Assembly (NCBI GenBank): GCA_001792895.1
Contig: MARA01000003.1
Location: 1,302,001-1,366,000, forward strand
From: Lentinus brumalis
Taxonomy: Eukaryota; Basidiomycota; Agaricomycetes; Polyporales; Polyporaceae
DNA length: 64,000 bases
Direction: 5' to 3'
Of this stretch, positions 1 to 10,234 are shown in pieces (within the stretch, counting starts at the first letter, position 1; every line of letters starts with the position of its first letter). Under the pieces are notes generated by a model, which had not been told where the DNA came from, ran no database searches, and saw only the letters and a list, made by a program, of their open reading frames with translations. The translations under genes were made by a program, and so were the position numbers.

Positions 1-501
1 TTGTAGAGTTGCCGGAGACCTTGCCCGTCCTCGAGGGGCGCGGAAGCGTTGTCCGTGTAGAGCCCTTCGATCGGGTCACCTAACGCAACGGCCAGACCTT
101 GCCTATCGAAGATGAGGACCAACTATAATGTCACTGAACAACTGAACGCGCACCCGTATCCAGACACGTTCACCTGGACCTGCGTAGCTCACGCGTCAAC
201 GCCAATGCCTTTCACGTCGTGCGCTGTCTCAATTCACCATGGATATGCCTCGCGGTACAGTCGAGGTGTTGATTTGGCCGACCTTGACATCGGCAACGTG
301 TAAGCGCGAGATAACAACTATCAGGAAGACGAGACGAGCACTCACATGCACGAAGATGAGCATCACCAACGCTGCGAAGCTTCGCCATGCGTTGAGGTAA
401 GTCACCGAACGGAAGTGAACATACACGCGCCCGAACGCCGCGCAGTGTCGGAACACTTACGAGAGTACGGATGCGGAGCCGATGCATATTTCGCCGCGCA
501 T
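1..501 (-). CDS. SUR7/PalI-family membrane protein, 5' part (runs off left edge)
   Basis: Five exons can be read on the minus strand: 461-501, 346-379, 238-282, 143-179 and 1-97, joined by canonical GT/AG sites in consistent phase. The product starts MRGEICIGSASVLSFAALVM and continues through LIFVHVGQINTSTVPRGISM, VNVSGYG, DPIEGLYTDNASAPL and GLRQLYK to the window edge. A hydrophobic first segment is followed by an extracellular loop with N-glycosylation sites (NTS, NVS, NAS). This is the layout of the fungal SUR7/PalI (Rim9-like) four-TM proteins of cortical patches and pH sensing. The remaining TM segments and the C-terminus lie outside the window. The intron before exon 1-97 has a weak donor (GTTGTT), so that junction is least certain. 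I assign the family from remembered sequence resemblance. It is divergent from the sterol glucosyltransferase gene. Confidence 0.65.
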
Positions 502-839
502 GGTATACGGAGGAAACGAGGGGAGAAGAGAGGGCGAAGAAGGGTATCCAGAGCTGCTCCGACGAGATGAACGGGCGAGAGAGCCTCGAGGGAGCCTGAC
601 GCGACGTGCGCGCCGTGTCTTCAAAGTCACCTGCTTCAACTTGGACCATTCTTGATTGCCAAACTGGGCATTCCCAGGGATCGCGTACCATTGGCGCCTG
701 TTATCGTAGCGTGCGGACTCGCGCTGCCTCAGTCCTCCAGCCATGCCTCTCTGACCGACGCGCTCTCTTTCCCCATCTCGCCTTCTTTGTGCGGCTCCCC
801 GTCCACTCTCTTGCTTTTTGTTCTTAAGTGCCGCCGTCC
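502..839. promoter_or_regulatory. Divergent promoter region
   Basis: These 338 bp separate the SUR7-like gene (minus) from the sterol glucosyltransferase (plus) and must hold both promoters. A CT-rich stretch (about 750-820) precedes the plus-strand ATG, as is common upstream of fungal transcription starts. No TATA box or other site could be assigned with confidence. Confidence 0.5.
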
Positions 840-3800
840 ATGGCGCAAGACGGACAACCTGATACACCACCCGCGGCGACCCCCACTACCGCTGTCTCGC
901 CTCCCACCTCTCCCTCGTCCGCCTCCGGAGAGCCCGTCTCGGATACCAAGGGCGGCGTGGTGAAACGCGCGATGGACAAGACTGTCGACAAGCTTGGCCG
1001 GGGGAAGTCCCTGCTCTCCCAGAGCCAACCGTCGTTGCCTCCACCAGCCCATAGACGCATGTTCAGCCTTACTAGGGGGAAGGGCAAGGAACGGCAGACC
1101 GCTGGTGCGTCAATTCGATCTCTCGTGACCTCAGAAACAAGTCATAACCATATCATCACCCTAGGAGAGCAACCTATCTCGCGCTCGCAAGTATTGTCTT
1201 CACCTCCGTCTTCGCCACCCCTCTCCCCTCGGAGGCATACTCGCGTGTCCGGAGCGACCGGAGAAGATGATGACCCATTCATCACACCAAGCTCGCCCTC
1301 TCTGGGACCCAGCCATCCCGAGAGCCTTGTCTTCCGCGGCTTCCGATCAGTACGTTTGTTCAGGACGTCTGTGTTCCATGTCATAACCATTGCTCTAGAT
1401 GCATGCCGGTACACAGACCATCATCCAGGCGCTGCAAGCAGTACCGTGGGCAGAAGACCTGGACAACGATGACGACTACATGAACCATGATGCCGTCGCC
1501 CCTGTAATGACCGAGAGCGACGGGGACGAGAGAGGTGAGGTCCTCGCAGACGTGCTGTCATGGTGTCCTAATATGCCGTAGTGAGCCGCCTCACCTCGTC
1601 TATCCACGCCATATATCGGCCCCTTGCGCGCGTCAGAAGGGGTGATCCCTCGGCGTCCTCTTACCGCGCAACCAAAGCACCGGCCCTCCCGACTTTGTCT
1701 GACACCGAGGACAGCCCTAGGCCTGATGAATCCCCCGTGTCGGACGAAGATACCGAGGGTGACTTCGAGCCGCACATCGGAGGGAACATTACTGACGCTG
1801 GCCACTCCGGTCGCATTTCGCCCGAGACAATTCCCGACTTGGACAACTCAACCTCAGATGTACCTGCTAACGCTGCGAGTGACCGAAGGGCGAGTACTCG
1901 CTCAGGTAGCATGGCCACTGTGCGACAGAATCGACGGGCGCAACTGGCGGAGAAGCTCCAGGGTGTGTTTGAGCTGGACAATATCAATGAGGTTGTTGCA
2001 GGTAAGCCTATAGAACCGTAGTCCGTCCTGTGAATACTCACGAGCTCGACTATATGAAGAGATGCCTTGTTGGCTACTCCGATCAGTTTGTGAGTTACCT
2101 GGATTAACTTGGGCTAGACCACTTGCTGAAGTGTTACATAGTGCTCCAGGGCTACATGTACCTCACCGACACATACATCTGCTTCTTTGCACATTTGCCA
2201 TCGCGAGAGGACCAAGTGCTGAAGTCTGGGTCGCTGTTCAAGAAGGCGCAACGGACCAAGCGATGGATAAGGCATTGGTTTGTTCTGAAGAATGATGTTC
2301 TGTCATGGTACCAGTCTGCTTCGGTATGTGTCCACCCCTGCATATTGCGATATGTGGCTCATGTTCCTTAGGATCCATATTTCCCGCACGGCGTTGTGGA
2401 CCTGCGATATGCCATCAGCTGCGAACCTGTGGGCGAGAAGGATATCCGTCTACGGACGACACAGAAGTCTATCAGACTGGCCGCGGACTCGGTACCCAGC
2501 CGAGACGAATGGGTGAAAGCCATCCGGAGGGTCATGCTGAAAGCCCAGAATATGGGTGACAGCATCAAGGCATGTATTCCCGCATCCCCTCGGGCACTCC
2601 TGTATTAATGTCGAAAGCAGATCGCTATCCCGTATACTGCCGTCGTGGATGTCGAGAAGTCGAGTGCCATGGACTTCAGTGAGACCATTGAGATCAAAGT
2701 GCAGGACAAGAACACGGACCTTGCACTGGACTCATATTTCTTCGCCTACTTCCAAGACCTCTCATTGGCGCTGGAACAGATCCGCGATGCAGTCCGCTCG
2801 TACCGCTTGATACCGTCTGCACAAGACCCTCCCATAGTGGTGGACACTACAGCTGGTCGATCACTTACCAGGTCTCATCCGGTCGAACGAGTCGCCTCTA
2901 GTCCACAGGCTGAAGGGCCGTCCAAGCCACCGTCCGCGTTCCGGCTGACGTCTTTCCTGAGACCGCTCCATGAGACACTGCCGTTGAGTCGCTCAGCCAG
3001 CGCGCCTGGGGCGCGCGACACGAACGAGGAGTTCACGCATATAGTGAAGAAGGCCGACTCGTCGTTCGTTCCCGCGACGCACTCTGGGTCCACCTCCCCC
3101 AGCGAAGGTGAGCCCTCGGGGCGCCCCTCCCCTATACCCTCTTCGACCTCAAGTCTGACAACACCCACTGCATCCCATCACACCTATCCTCCATCGACAT
3201 CCGCTTCGATGGTAGACACTCATGGTTCCGCGCCCTTGTCGGCATCGGCTGGTAGTAGTGGATGGTCCGTCGGTATGCCTTCAATGCCGTCCTGGCTGCG
3301 CGTTCCTTCCCGCAGCTTGTTCGGGACTCCAATCGCGCCCTCACGCCCACGTATGGAGCATGCCGCGACGACGCCTCCCACACTTTCTCTGCCTACTGTT
3401 TCGGAAGTCGTGTCGTCCCGTGCGTCCTCGTCGAGTAGGCCGACAACCAGCACATCGATCAGCGGCGACTTCGGGTATTATAGCATCCTTGAGACGCCAC
3501 AGACGACCGTCGATTCTGAGACCGTTGAGAAGTTCCGCCAGGCGTTCGCATTCGACGACAAGGAGAACCTGCTTGGTGGTGAGTGCATCCTTTTCATTCC
3601 CCGGGGTTGCGTTGTCTGAGTCAGCCGCATTCAGTCTTCTCAGGTTTCTTGTTCCGGTTACTGCCGATGTACGGTCGCCTCTATGTGTCGGACAACTATT
3701 TCTGTTTCAAGTCGAGCGGGCCTTTGACCTCTAGAACCAGGGTGTGTGCTTCTGCATGCGAATTGTCAACCCCGTGACTGACGGTGACCATAGATGATGC

Positions 3801-6016
3801 TCCCACTGAAGGATATTTTGGCCACCGAGAAACAGAAGTCTTTCCGGTTCGGTCACCACGGTCTGGTCGTGATCGTCAAGGGTCACGAAGAGCTTTTCTT
3901 TGAGTTCGTCGACGAAGAACGACGTGACGGATTCATTAGGGTCCTCCAGAAGCAGCTGGAGGCGGTTAGGGGTCGGACGACGTCTGGCGATTTGAAGTCG
4001 CCGACTTCGACGGACACGCGTCACGAAGCGCTCATCTTGGGGGAGTACGGTCCTAGGGACGTGCAGAACATGAGCGACTCGCGGGCCAGCTCGACGGAGT
4101 CCGCCCCGGCGTTCATGTTTACGTCCCAGTCTTCCACCTTCCTCTCCTTCAAGCCGGAGCGGTCGCTGCACTTCACGTTCCTCACCATTGGCTCCCGTGG
4201 CGACGTGCAGCCGTACATCGCCCTTGCTAAAGGTCTCATGGCAGATGGACACCGCGTGCGCATTGCGACCCACGGCGAGTTCAAGGAGTGGGTGGAGTCG
4301 CATGGGATCGAATTTGGCTACGTCGGCGGTGACCCTGCGGAGCTGATGCGTATATGCGTCGAGAACGGCACCTTCACGGTTGCCTTCCTGAAGGAGGGTG
4401 TGCAGAAGGTGAGCGTCTCTATATGTGCTGGGTGGAATCATGCCGACATCGGATGCAGTTCCGCGGTTGGATAGACGATCTCCTCAAGACATCCTGGGAG
4501 GCGTGCCAGGGCACGGATGTTCTTATTGAGAGCCCTAGCGCAATGGCAGGGTACCATATCGCCGAGGCTCTGAAGATTCCTTACTTCCGAGCATTCACCA
4601 TGACTTGGTCGAGAACAAGGTTTGTAGGATCCCCCGATGGTTCCCAAGTTTGCATACTCATAGTTGTATCAGAGCATATCCACATGCATTCGCCGTCCCC
4701 GAACACAAGGTACTCCGCACCACATCACACTGATAGCGTCCGATCACTCACGACTTCGTACAGATGGGAGGGAATTACAATTACATGGTGAGGATCACCT
4801 GTACAAACGATGCGGGTGGATGCTTATGTCTCTCTTCCTGTAGACATATGTTCTCTTTGACCAGGTATTCTGGCGAGGAACAGCGGGACAGATCAATCGC
4901 TGGCGGAGGAACACGCTCGGACTCGCAGGTACAAGCTTAGATAAGATGGAACCTCACAAGATCCCGTTCCTCTACAACTTCAGTCCTACGATCGTTCCGC
5001 CTCCACTTGACTGGCCCGAATGGATTCGTGTGACCGGTGAGTGATGTTGAAGTTGCTCGTGGATGATCAACTCATAGCTTCACAGGTTACTGGTTCCTTG
5101 ACGCTGCCGACGTGAGCTCAAAGAAGTGGGAACCGCCGCAGGACTTGCTCGACTTTATGGACGAGGCTCGCAAGGCCAACAAGAAGGTCGTCTACATTGG
5201 CTTCGGCAGCATCGTCGTCCCAGACCCGAAGACCATGACACGCTGTGTCATTGACGCCATTGTCCAGAGTGGCGTGTATGCCATCCTGTCCAAAGGCTGG
5301 TCAGACCGTCTTGTTAAGAATGCCCCAGCGCAGACTGAGCCCGAAGAACCATTGCCGAGGCAGATCTACCCCATATCGTCTGTTCCGCACGACTGGCTGT
5401 TCAAGCAGATCGACGCGGCTTGCCATCACGGCGGTGCGGGAACGACTGGTGCCAGCTTGCGTGGTAAGTGTATAGCCTCTTCCCAGGTGTTTGTTTTCTT
5501 ATCACCGAGCTCAGCGGGAATACCTACTATAATCAAGCCATTCTTCGGCGATCAGTTCTTCTGGGCTGATCGTGTTGAAGCTCTCGGCATTGGCTCTGCC
5601 GTTCGCAAGTTAACCGTGGACAGCCTCTCGCAGGCACTGCACGAGGCTACGACCAACCAGAAGCTCATCGACCGAGCGAAGCTGGTTGGTGAACAGATTC
5701 GATCGGTATGTTTCACAACCCTCGCATGGGGACCCACATCTCACTTCTGGTGTAGGAGAACGGTGTCGCCACCGCCATGGAAGCCATCTATCGTGATTTA
5801 GAATATGCCCGCTCGCTGATCAAGGGCGCCGCCAGCCGCGACATGGAACATGACGAGTACTTCGACGCCGAGCATGCCACTATTCGCGATTATCAAGCCT
5901 CTTCATCGCCGCCCGAGCATCCGAGCCCCAGCTGGTCTGCCTCCGGCGCCGTCAGCGACTGGAGCGTCATCTCAGATTCGGACGAGCCTTCTCATGACTC
6001 GCACTCCTCGACTTAA
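840..6016 (+). CDS. ATG26: Sterol 3-beta-glucosyltransferase (ATG26/UGT51 type)
   Basis: Transfers glucose from UDP-glucose to the 3-OH of membrane sterols. The ATG at 840 has a good context (ccATGgc) and there is no in-frame ATG upstream. By eye the product is roughly 1,450-1,500 residues over more than ten exons. Domain order matches the fungal family. First comes a Ser/Pro-rich N-terminus. A first GRAM domain (about 1930-2220) and a PH domain (about 2220-2580, with [10 protein letters not shown] and [11 protein letters not shown]) follow. A long disordered linker and a second GRAM domain (about 3510-3960, [14 protein letters not shown]) come next. The GT28-type glycosyltransferase starts at about 4160 with [20 protein letters not shown]. 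The UDP-sugar binding region is [14 protein letters not shown] (about 5420-5460), then [19 protein letters not shown] (about 5518-5570). The C-terminus is acidic and Ser-rich. All diagnostic motifs are intact. In yeasts the family matters for pexophagy and sterol storage; no specific role can be read here. Confidence 0.93.
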
Positions 6017-6490
6017 CATATGCCTTGGCCTAGATGCCCGGACTTTATGCACTATCTAAGACGCTCGCGTCACGACCTTGTAATGTCATCGTTCCGTTAC
6101 CGCAGTTCTTGTACATCTTGTAGATGCCGCTGTCTATCTGTATAGTCACTCTATTGTACCATCACCGATATATTCTCTCGTCCGCACTGGACATGTTTAC
6201 GTCCAACACTCTCATGCTGACAATCACAGACATCGACACGGACGACGACTGACGCCCCCTCCAGTTCCCCGTCATCATTAACGACGACAGTCCAAAAGCT
6301 AGTCTCATACCAAGACTTCTCCCGTTTGCGTGTGAGGGGTTTGCGTCGAACCTAGCTCAAAGCCAGGGACACATACTACCAAGGCACTCCAACGTCCATA
6401 CATAGTCACTGGCACTGTCAGATACAAGGGTTGCGCTACGTATTATAATCACCCATGATCCTCTTTCAGAAGACACATGGCAGACGGAAG
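6017..6490. other. Convergent intergenic region (ATG26 / RRP8 3' ends)
   Basis: Both flanking genes end here, so it holds two 3' UTRs. The only structure I found is the copy of a dispersed repeat at 6301-6354, listed separately. No open frame of interest. Confidence 0.6.
6301..6354 (-). repeat. Dispersed repeat, copy 1
   Basis: Read on the minus strand this starts TAGGTTCGACGCAAACCCCT and matches 10089-10142 on the plus strand. The first 25 bases differ at one position. After a divergent middle both resume with TTGGTA-GAGACTA, offset by one base. It contains GGTTCGAC, which resembles a Pol III B box, and the minus-strand sequence just after the match has a TTTT run. I saw no other copy in the window. 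Confidence 0.6.
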
Positions 6491-8044
6491 CTACCGTCGT
6501 TTGTATTCACAGGGCTTCAGGATGCTCCCGCGAGACGACAGCTTTGTCCAGTCCTGGTCAGAGAATGGCTGGCGAGGAACCTTCTTGAACTCGAACAGTG
6601 TGAAGTGCGTGTTCCGCTCGTCCTGGTGTGGACCCAAGCATCAGTCTGTGCCAGATCATAGAGAAGGTGAGACCCCTACCTTGGACTTTAACTTAAACCC
6701 GATCGACGAGATGAAGGACACGAAATCGTCAACGTCCGTGAACCTGCTCGCGACTTCCGCTACCTTCAATTCGCCGCTGAGCAATACCTTCAGTTGTGTG
6801 AACCGCAGGACAACAGATGAGAGACGCACCCCGACCGTAAGATGCGCCAAGCTTCGCGGATACAACCGGGCCAGTTCGTCCCCATCAGACTGAGTGCGCA
6901 GACAACAACGTCCACAACCTGCCCTTCGCCATCAGACTTGCCGCCGCCAGGCCCAGGCTCGGAACCTGGTAAGGGCACGCGCGAGCATGTATCCGCTTCA
7001 ACGACATAGGCACCATCGGAGACGAGGTCGAAGGAGAGGACTGTCATGTCTTTTGGGACCAAGGCGCGGGCGAGCGCAGCATCGCCGCAGCCGAGATCCG
7101 CAATGACTGTCTTCGCGGGGTACGAAGACAGGGATGAGATGTAGTGTGCCACAGGGTTTGTTGGCCAAGATTCCACCTGGTGGCGGAATCCTACGTGATA
7201 CTGGCCGAATGGGTGGTCAGCACATGAAGACCAGAGTGCGGTAACGGACATACATCAGCGAACACGACGGGATCCTGGCTCATGAGTTCATGCGCTTTCC
7301 CGCTGTCGGACTTGTAAAGCATCTCATTGATCCATCTGGAAGGGACCGGGTTGTTATGAGGGCAATGCTCGGTGTGCACTTCACGACGTACCTGAACCGT
7401 GCGCCGTCCAACTTCTTCCTCAAGCCCGCCTGTAACGCGGTGAGACCTTGCTCCTCATCTTTGCTCTTTCCCTTGTTGGTGGCCTTGACTGCACTCGGCG
7501 TGGCAACGGGTACAACGGGGAGAGATTCATGACGTGACCCTGCCTCAGAGCCAGCATCGACTGACTCTGCCCGCACCTGCTTGCGCTTTTGTTTCTTCTT
7601 GTTTTTCGCAGGAGAAACATGTGCCTCCTGCTTTGAAGCTGACGACGGACCTGCAGCTGCATCGGTTCCGGACTTCGTCTGTGACTTGGGACGCTGCTCA
7701 GCGCCGCCCTTCTTCGGAGCCTTGTCGGCAGTCCGCCCTCTCTGCTGCTCCTGCTTTTTGCCCTGCTTGTCCACCGCCTTCGACGCCTTCTCCTTCTTCT
7801 CCTTCCCTTCGTGCTTTTGCTTCTTCTTGGACACCGTCACAGAGACATCACCATCTAGGGCGTCCATCCCTTGGCCCAAGCTACGCATCAACTTCTCGAT
7901 GTTCTTCTGCGCGGCATGTATCCTCTCTGCCTCATCGACATCGTCCGTATCTTTGTCTTTCGGTCCGGGCCGCTTTCGCTTCTTGTTGTTCTGCGCGACA
8001 GGAGCTGCAGGGACGTTCCATCCAGGGACTTCAAAGAGAGACAT
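6491..8044 (-). CDS. RRP8: Rrp8-type rRNA adenine methyltransferase
   Basis: Nucleolar SAM-dependent methyltransferase; the yeast orthologue makes m1A in 25S rRNA. The ATG at 8042-8044 begins MSLFEVPGWNVP. About 200 residues of Lys/Glu-rich, low-complexity sequence with nucleolar-type basic runs follow. The conserved core starts near LTALQAGLRKKLDGARFR and continues after an intron with WINEMLYKSDSGKAHELM. Later exons encode HVGFRHQVESWPTNPVAHYI and the SAM-binding motif IADLGCGDAALARAL. They also encode VVDVVVCALSLMGTNW and the region GELKVAEVASRFTDV...FISSIGFKL. The last exon ends FEFKKVPRQPF...CEYKRR with the stop at 6491-6493. The order and spacing match the family and no disruption is seen. 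It ends tail to tail with ATG26. Confidence 0.93.
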
Positions 8045-8351
8045 GGTGCTGCTCGCAGAGCAGAGAGAATCAGAGGTGAAGCTTTGAAGCCGACAGGAGA
8101 AACTTCAGAAACCAGAGTGCCCGCGGGCCGCAGGAAGACGCGACGGGGTCAGGTGATACACGCGTACGCGACCAAGCTGAAGCGCCGTCGACCACGACGC
8201 GTCCTGCTTTCTTCGAGATTCCTATCGCCACCTCAGACCTTCTTATCCTATGCGACGCACAGTGGGCATTGCGAAATTGGAAGCCTCGCACTCTCACGGC
8301 TATATACTCTCGTCTGGACAGGATATCTTTATGCCATAATCCGTGCCCCGC
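8045..8351. promoter_or_regulatory. RRP8 upstream region
   Basis: Lies between the RRP8 start and the stop of the oxygenase gene, both on minus. Two ACGCGT hexamers (8160-8165 and 8197-8202) sit about 115 and 155 bp upstream of the RRP8 ATG. The same hexamer occurs elsewhere in this GC-rich window, so they are only weak MCB candidates. Confidence 0.35.
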
Positions 8352-9945
8352 CTACATCGACGCTCCCGCACCCTCATCTTTGTAGTGCTCGTCGAATATC
8401 CGCTTGCTGAACTGTCCGAAATTCTCGGTTTCAGAGAGCTGCTGGTCGACGTTCGGCTGCATGAAGAGCGCAAACGTCTCGCGCGAGATGCTCTCCGCAT
8501 CCGGTGCGGCTCCTACCCGCACACAGTGCGGCGTGGCCCGCAGCTTTCCCGCAGTTGCAAGCTCGAGTGCTTCGCCAGTCTGGAATGCGAGGCAGTCTGC
8601 TGGGATAGAGACCTTGGTGAGATTGCCTCCGCGAGTGCGGATGTAGAGTCCGGAAGTAGGCGAGGGAGCTTGGACGATGGTGGGGTCCCCAGTAGGCTCG
8701 CGGTGCAGGTACATGGCCTGTCGGGGAATGTGAGCCATGTGATGACCTTGCAGAAAACCGAAGTCCCTACCGAGCACAAGCCCGTGAGGAGAGAGTGGTC
8801 CAGGTGGAAGCCACACCAGCTGTCGATCGCCTCGTCTTCCGCCGGTAGAGGGTTCTCTGCGGAGGGCGGGAAGTAGTGCAGCAGCCGAGCTTTGACAGTC
8901 TGCGAGGAGCTGATCAACTTGGCCAGTGACAAGGAGGAGTCCGATAGATATGACGACGCTACGGAAGGCAGGATGAGCTTTGAGTATACCAGAGCTTTCA
9001 GGACGATGAGCCTTACCGAAGGGCTGACACGCCACCGCAAGCTGACAGCCAACCTTAAAGACGAAGCTGGGTGATGATGTGCAGTTAGTGAGAACGCATA
9101 AAGCGTGCTCTCGGGTCACCGTACCGTCCGAGGTCTTTAAACGCTTCTTCGAAATCCGCAACCTCCGCCGTATCGTTGGGCCCTGAAGACCAACTAAGTA
9201 ACCGCTGCATACACTGAGAGCAAAATGGGCGCACAGATGTTCTTCCCGTAGTACTCGGGATACGCTTGCTTAAGATCAGCAGAGACAGTTGGCTCGTCCA
9301 GCACCGGATTGGCGTAGTATGATCCCTTCATGGTGTCTAGAGACCGGTTGAGAAGTCGCGAACAACATGCATGATGTGAATCTCCTACCTGGTTTCCCGT
9401 TCATGATTTCCTGGTCGAAAGAGACACGGGTCACAGAACCGCCCCCTTCGCAAGCAGGAAAGCTCACCCACCTTACCATGAGACCAGCCGAAACTGAATA
9501 GATCGTCAGAACCAATGAAAAGAAGTAGAAAAAACCTTTTCAGGCCTGACATTTACCTGTATCTGCTCTTGGGGTCTGCATACCGCTCCCGGACACTAGG
9601 ATCCAGATTCGCAAACCGATATGCGAGTTTGAGAAGTCTTTCCCGAGCAGGGGCATACGTGGGAGGCAGGTCACGGACGATGACTATGCCCAAACTGTCC
9701 GGATGAGACCCAAAAGCCTTCTCTGTGCTGAAAGTCAGAGCGTCGAATGATGTGATGCTTAGTGGTCGTTACTGACCGATAGAGGCCGTGAGCGACAGCG
9801 GCGAACGAACGAGGGTGTTGTAAGGGATGGATACTGCGCCCTCCGCTGTGAGCGTGATGTCAGAAGCAGCTACAGTGGCCATGGTTCTGCGGAATAAAGT
9901 CCTTGTGAGGGAGAACATGGAGGCTCGGAGAGCTGTTCGTTGCAT
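8352..9945 (-). CDS. 2-oxoglutarate/Fe(II)-dependent oxygenase (clavaminate synthase-like)
   Basis: A non-haem iron dioxygenase, substrate unknown. Exons encode GIVIVRDLPPTYAPARERLL, KLAYRFANLDPSVRERYADP and GSYYANPVLDEPTVSADLK. They continue with APNIWP and LAVACQPF. The jelly-roll core has the iron-binding HxD in SWCGFHLDHSLLTGL. The distal His and the 2OG-binding Arg lie in KLRATPHCVRVG. The stop is at 8352-8354. Two starts are possible. The ATG at 9943-9945 gives MQRTALRASMFSLTRTLFRR, rich in Arg and without acidic residues, like a mitochondrial presequence. The in-frame ATG at 9880-9882 gives MATVAASDITL and probably a cytosolic enzyme. This gene family is common in Agaricomycetes under names such as clavaminate synthase-like protein. 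Neighbours do not suggest a pathway. Confidence 0.82.
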
Positions 9946-10088
9946 GTCCACGCTGAGGTTGAACTTTCAGAAGCGATCGGCGTCCGCGTCGTACACTCTC
10001 GATCTAGATCTCCGGCCCGGGCACGCAGCCACACAACATAAGTTACAGTACATATCGTGAGGGTCGCTGACTCTCTATTCATAGTCAG

Positions 10089-10142
10089 TAGGTTCGACAC
10101 AAACCCCTCACACCTGAACGTGTGGGTGTTGGTAGGAGACTA
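10089..10142 (+). repeat. Dispersed repeat, copy 2
   Basis: Partner of 6301-6354 (inverted relative to it). It starts TAGGTTCGACACAAACCCCT and lies in the short spacer between the 5' end of the oxygenase gene and the 3' end of RIC1. It keeps the GGTTCGAC core. Confidence 0.6.
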
Positions 10143-10234
10143 CTGTTGATGGCAGGAATGGTATAGACTGACTACATAAGTTATCCAGAGCAAATGTCCC
10201 TCGTGGTATGGTATGTCTACATATACTTACAATC

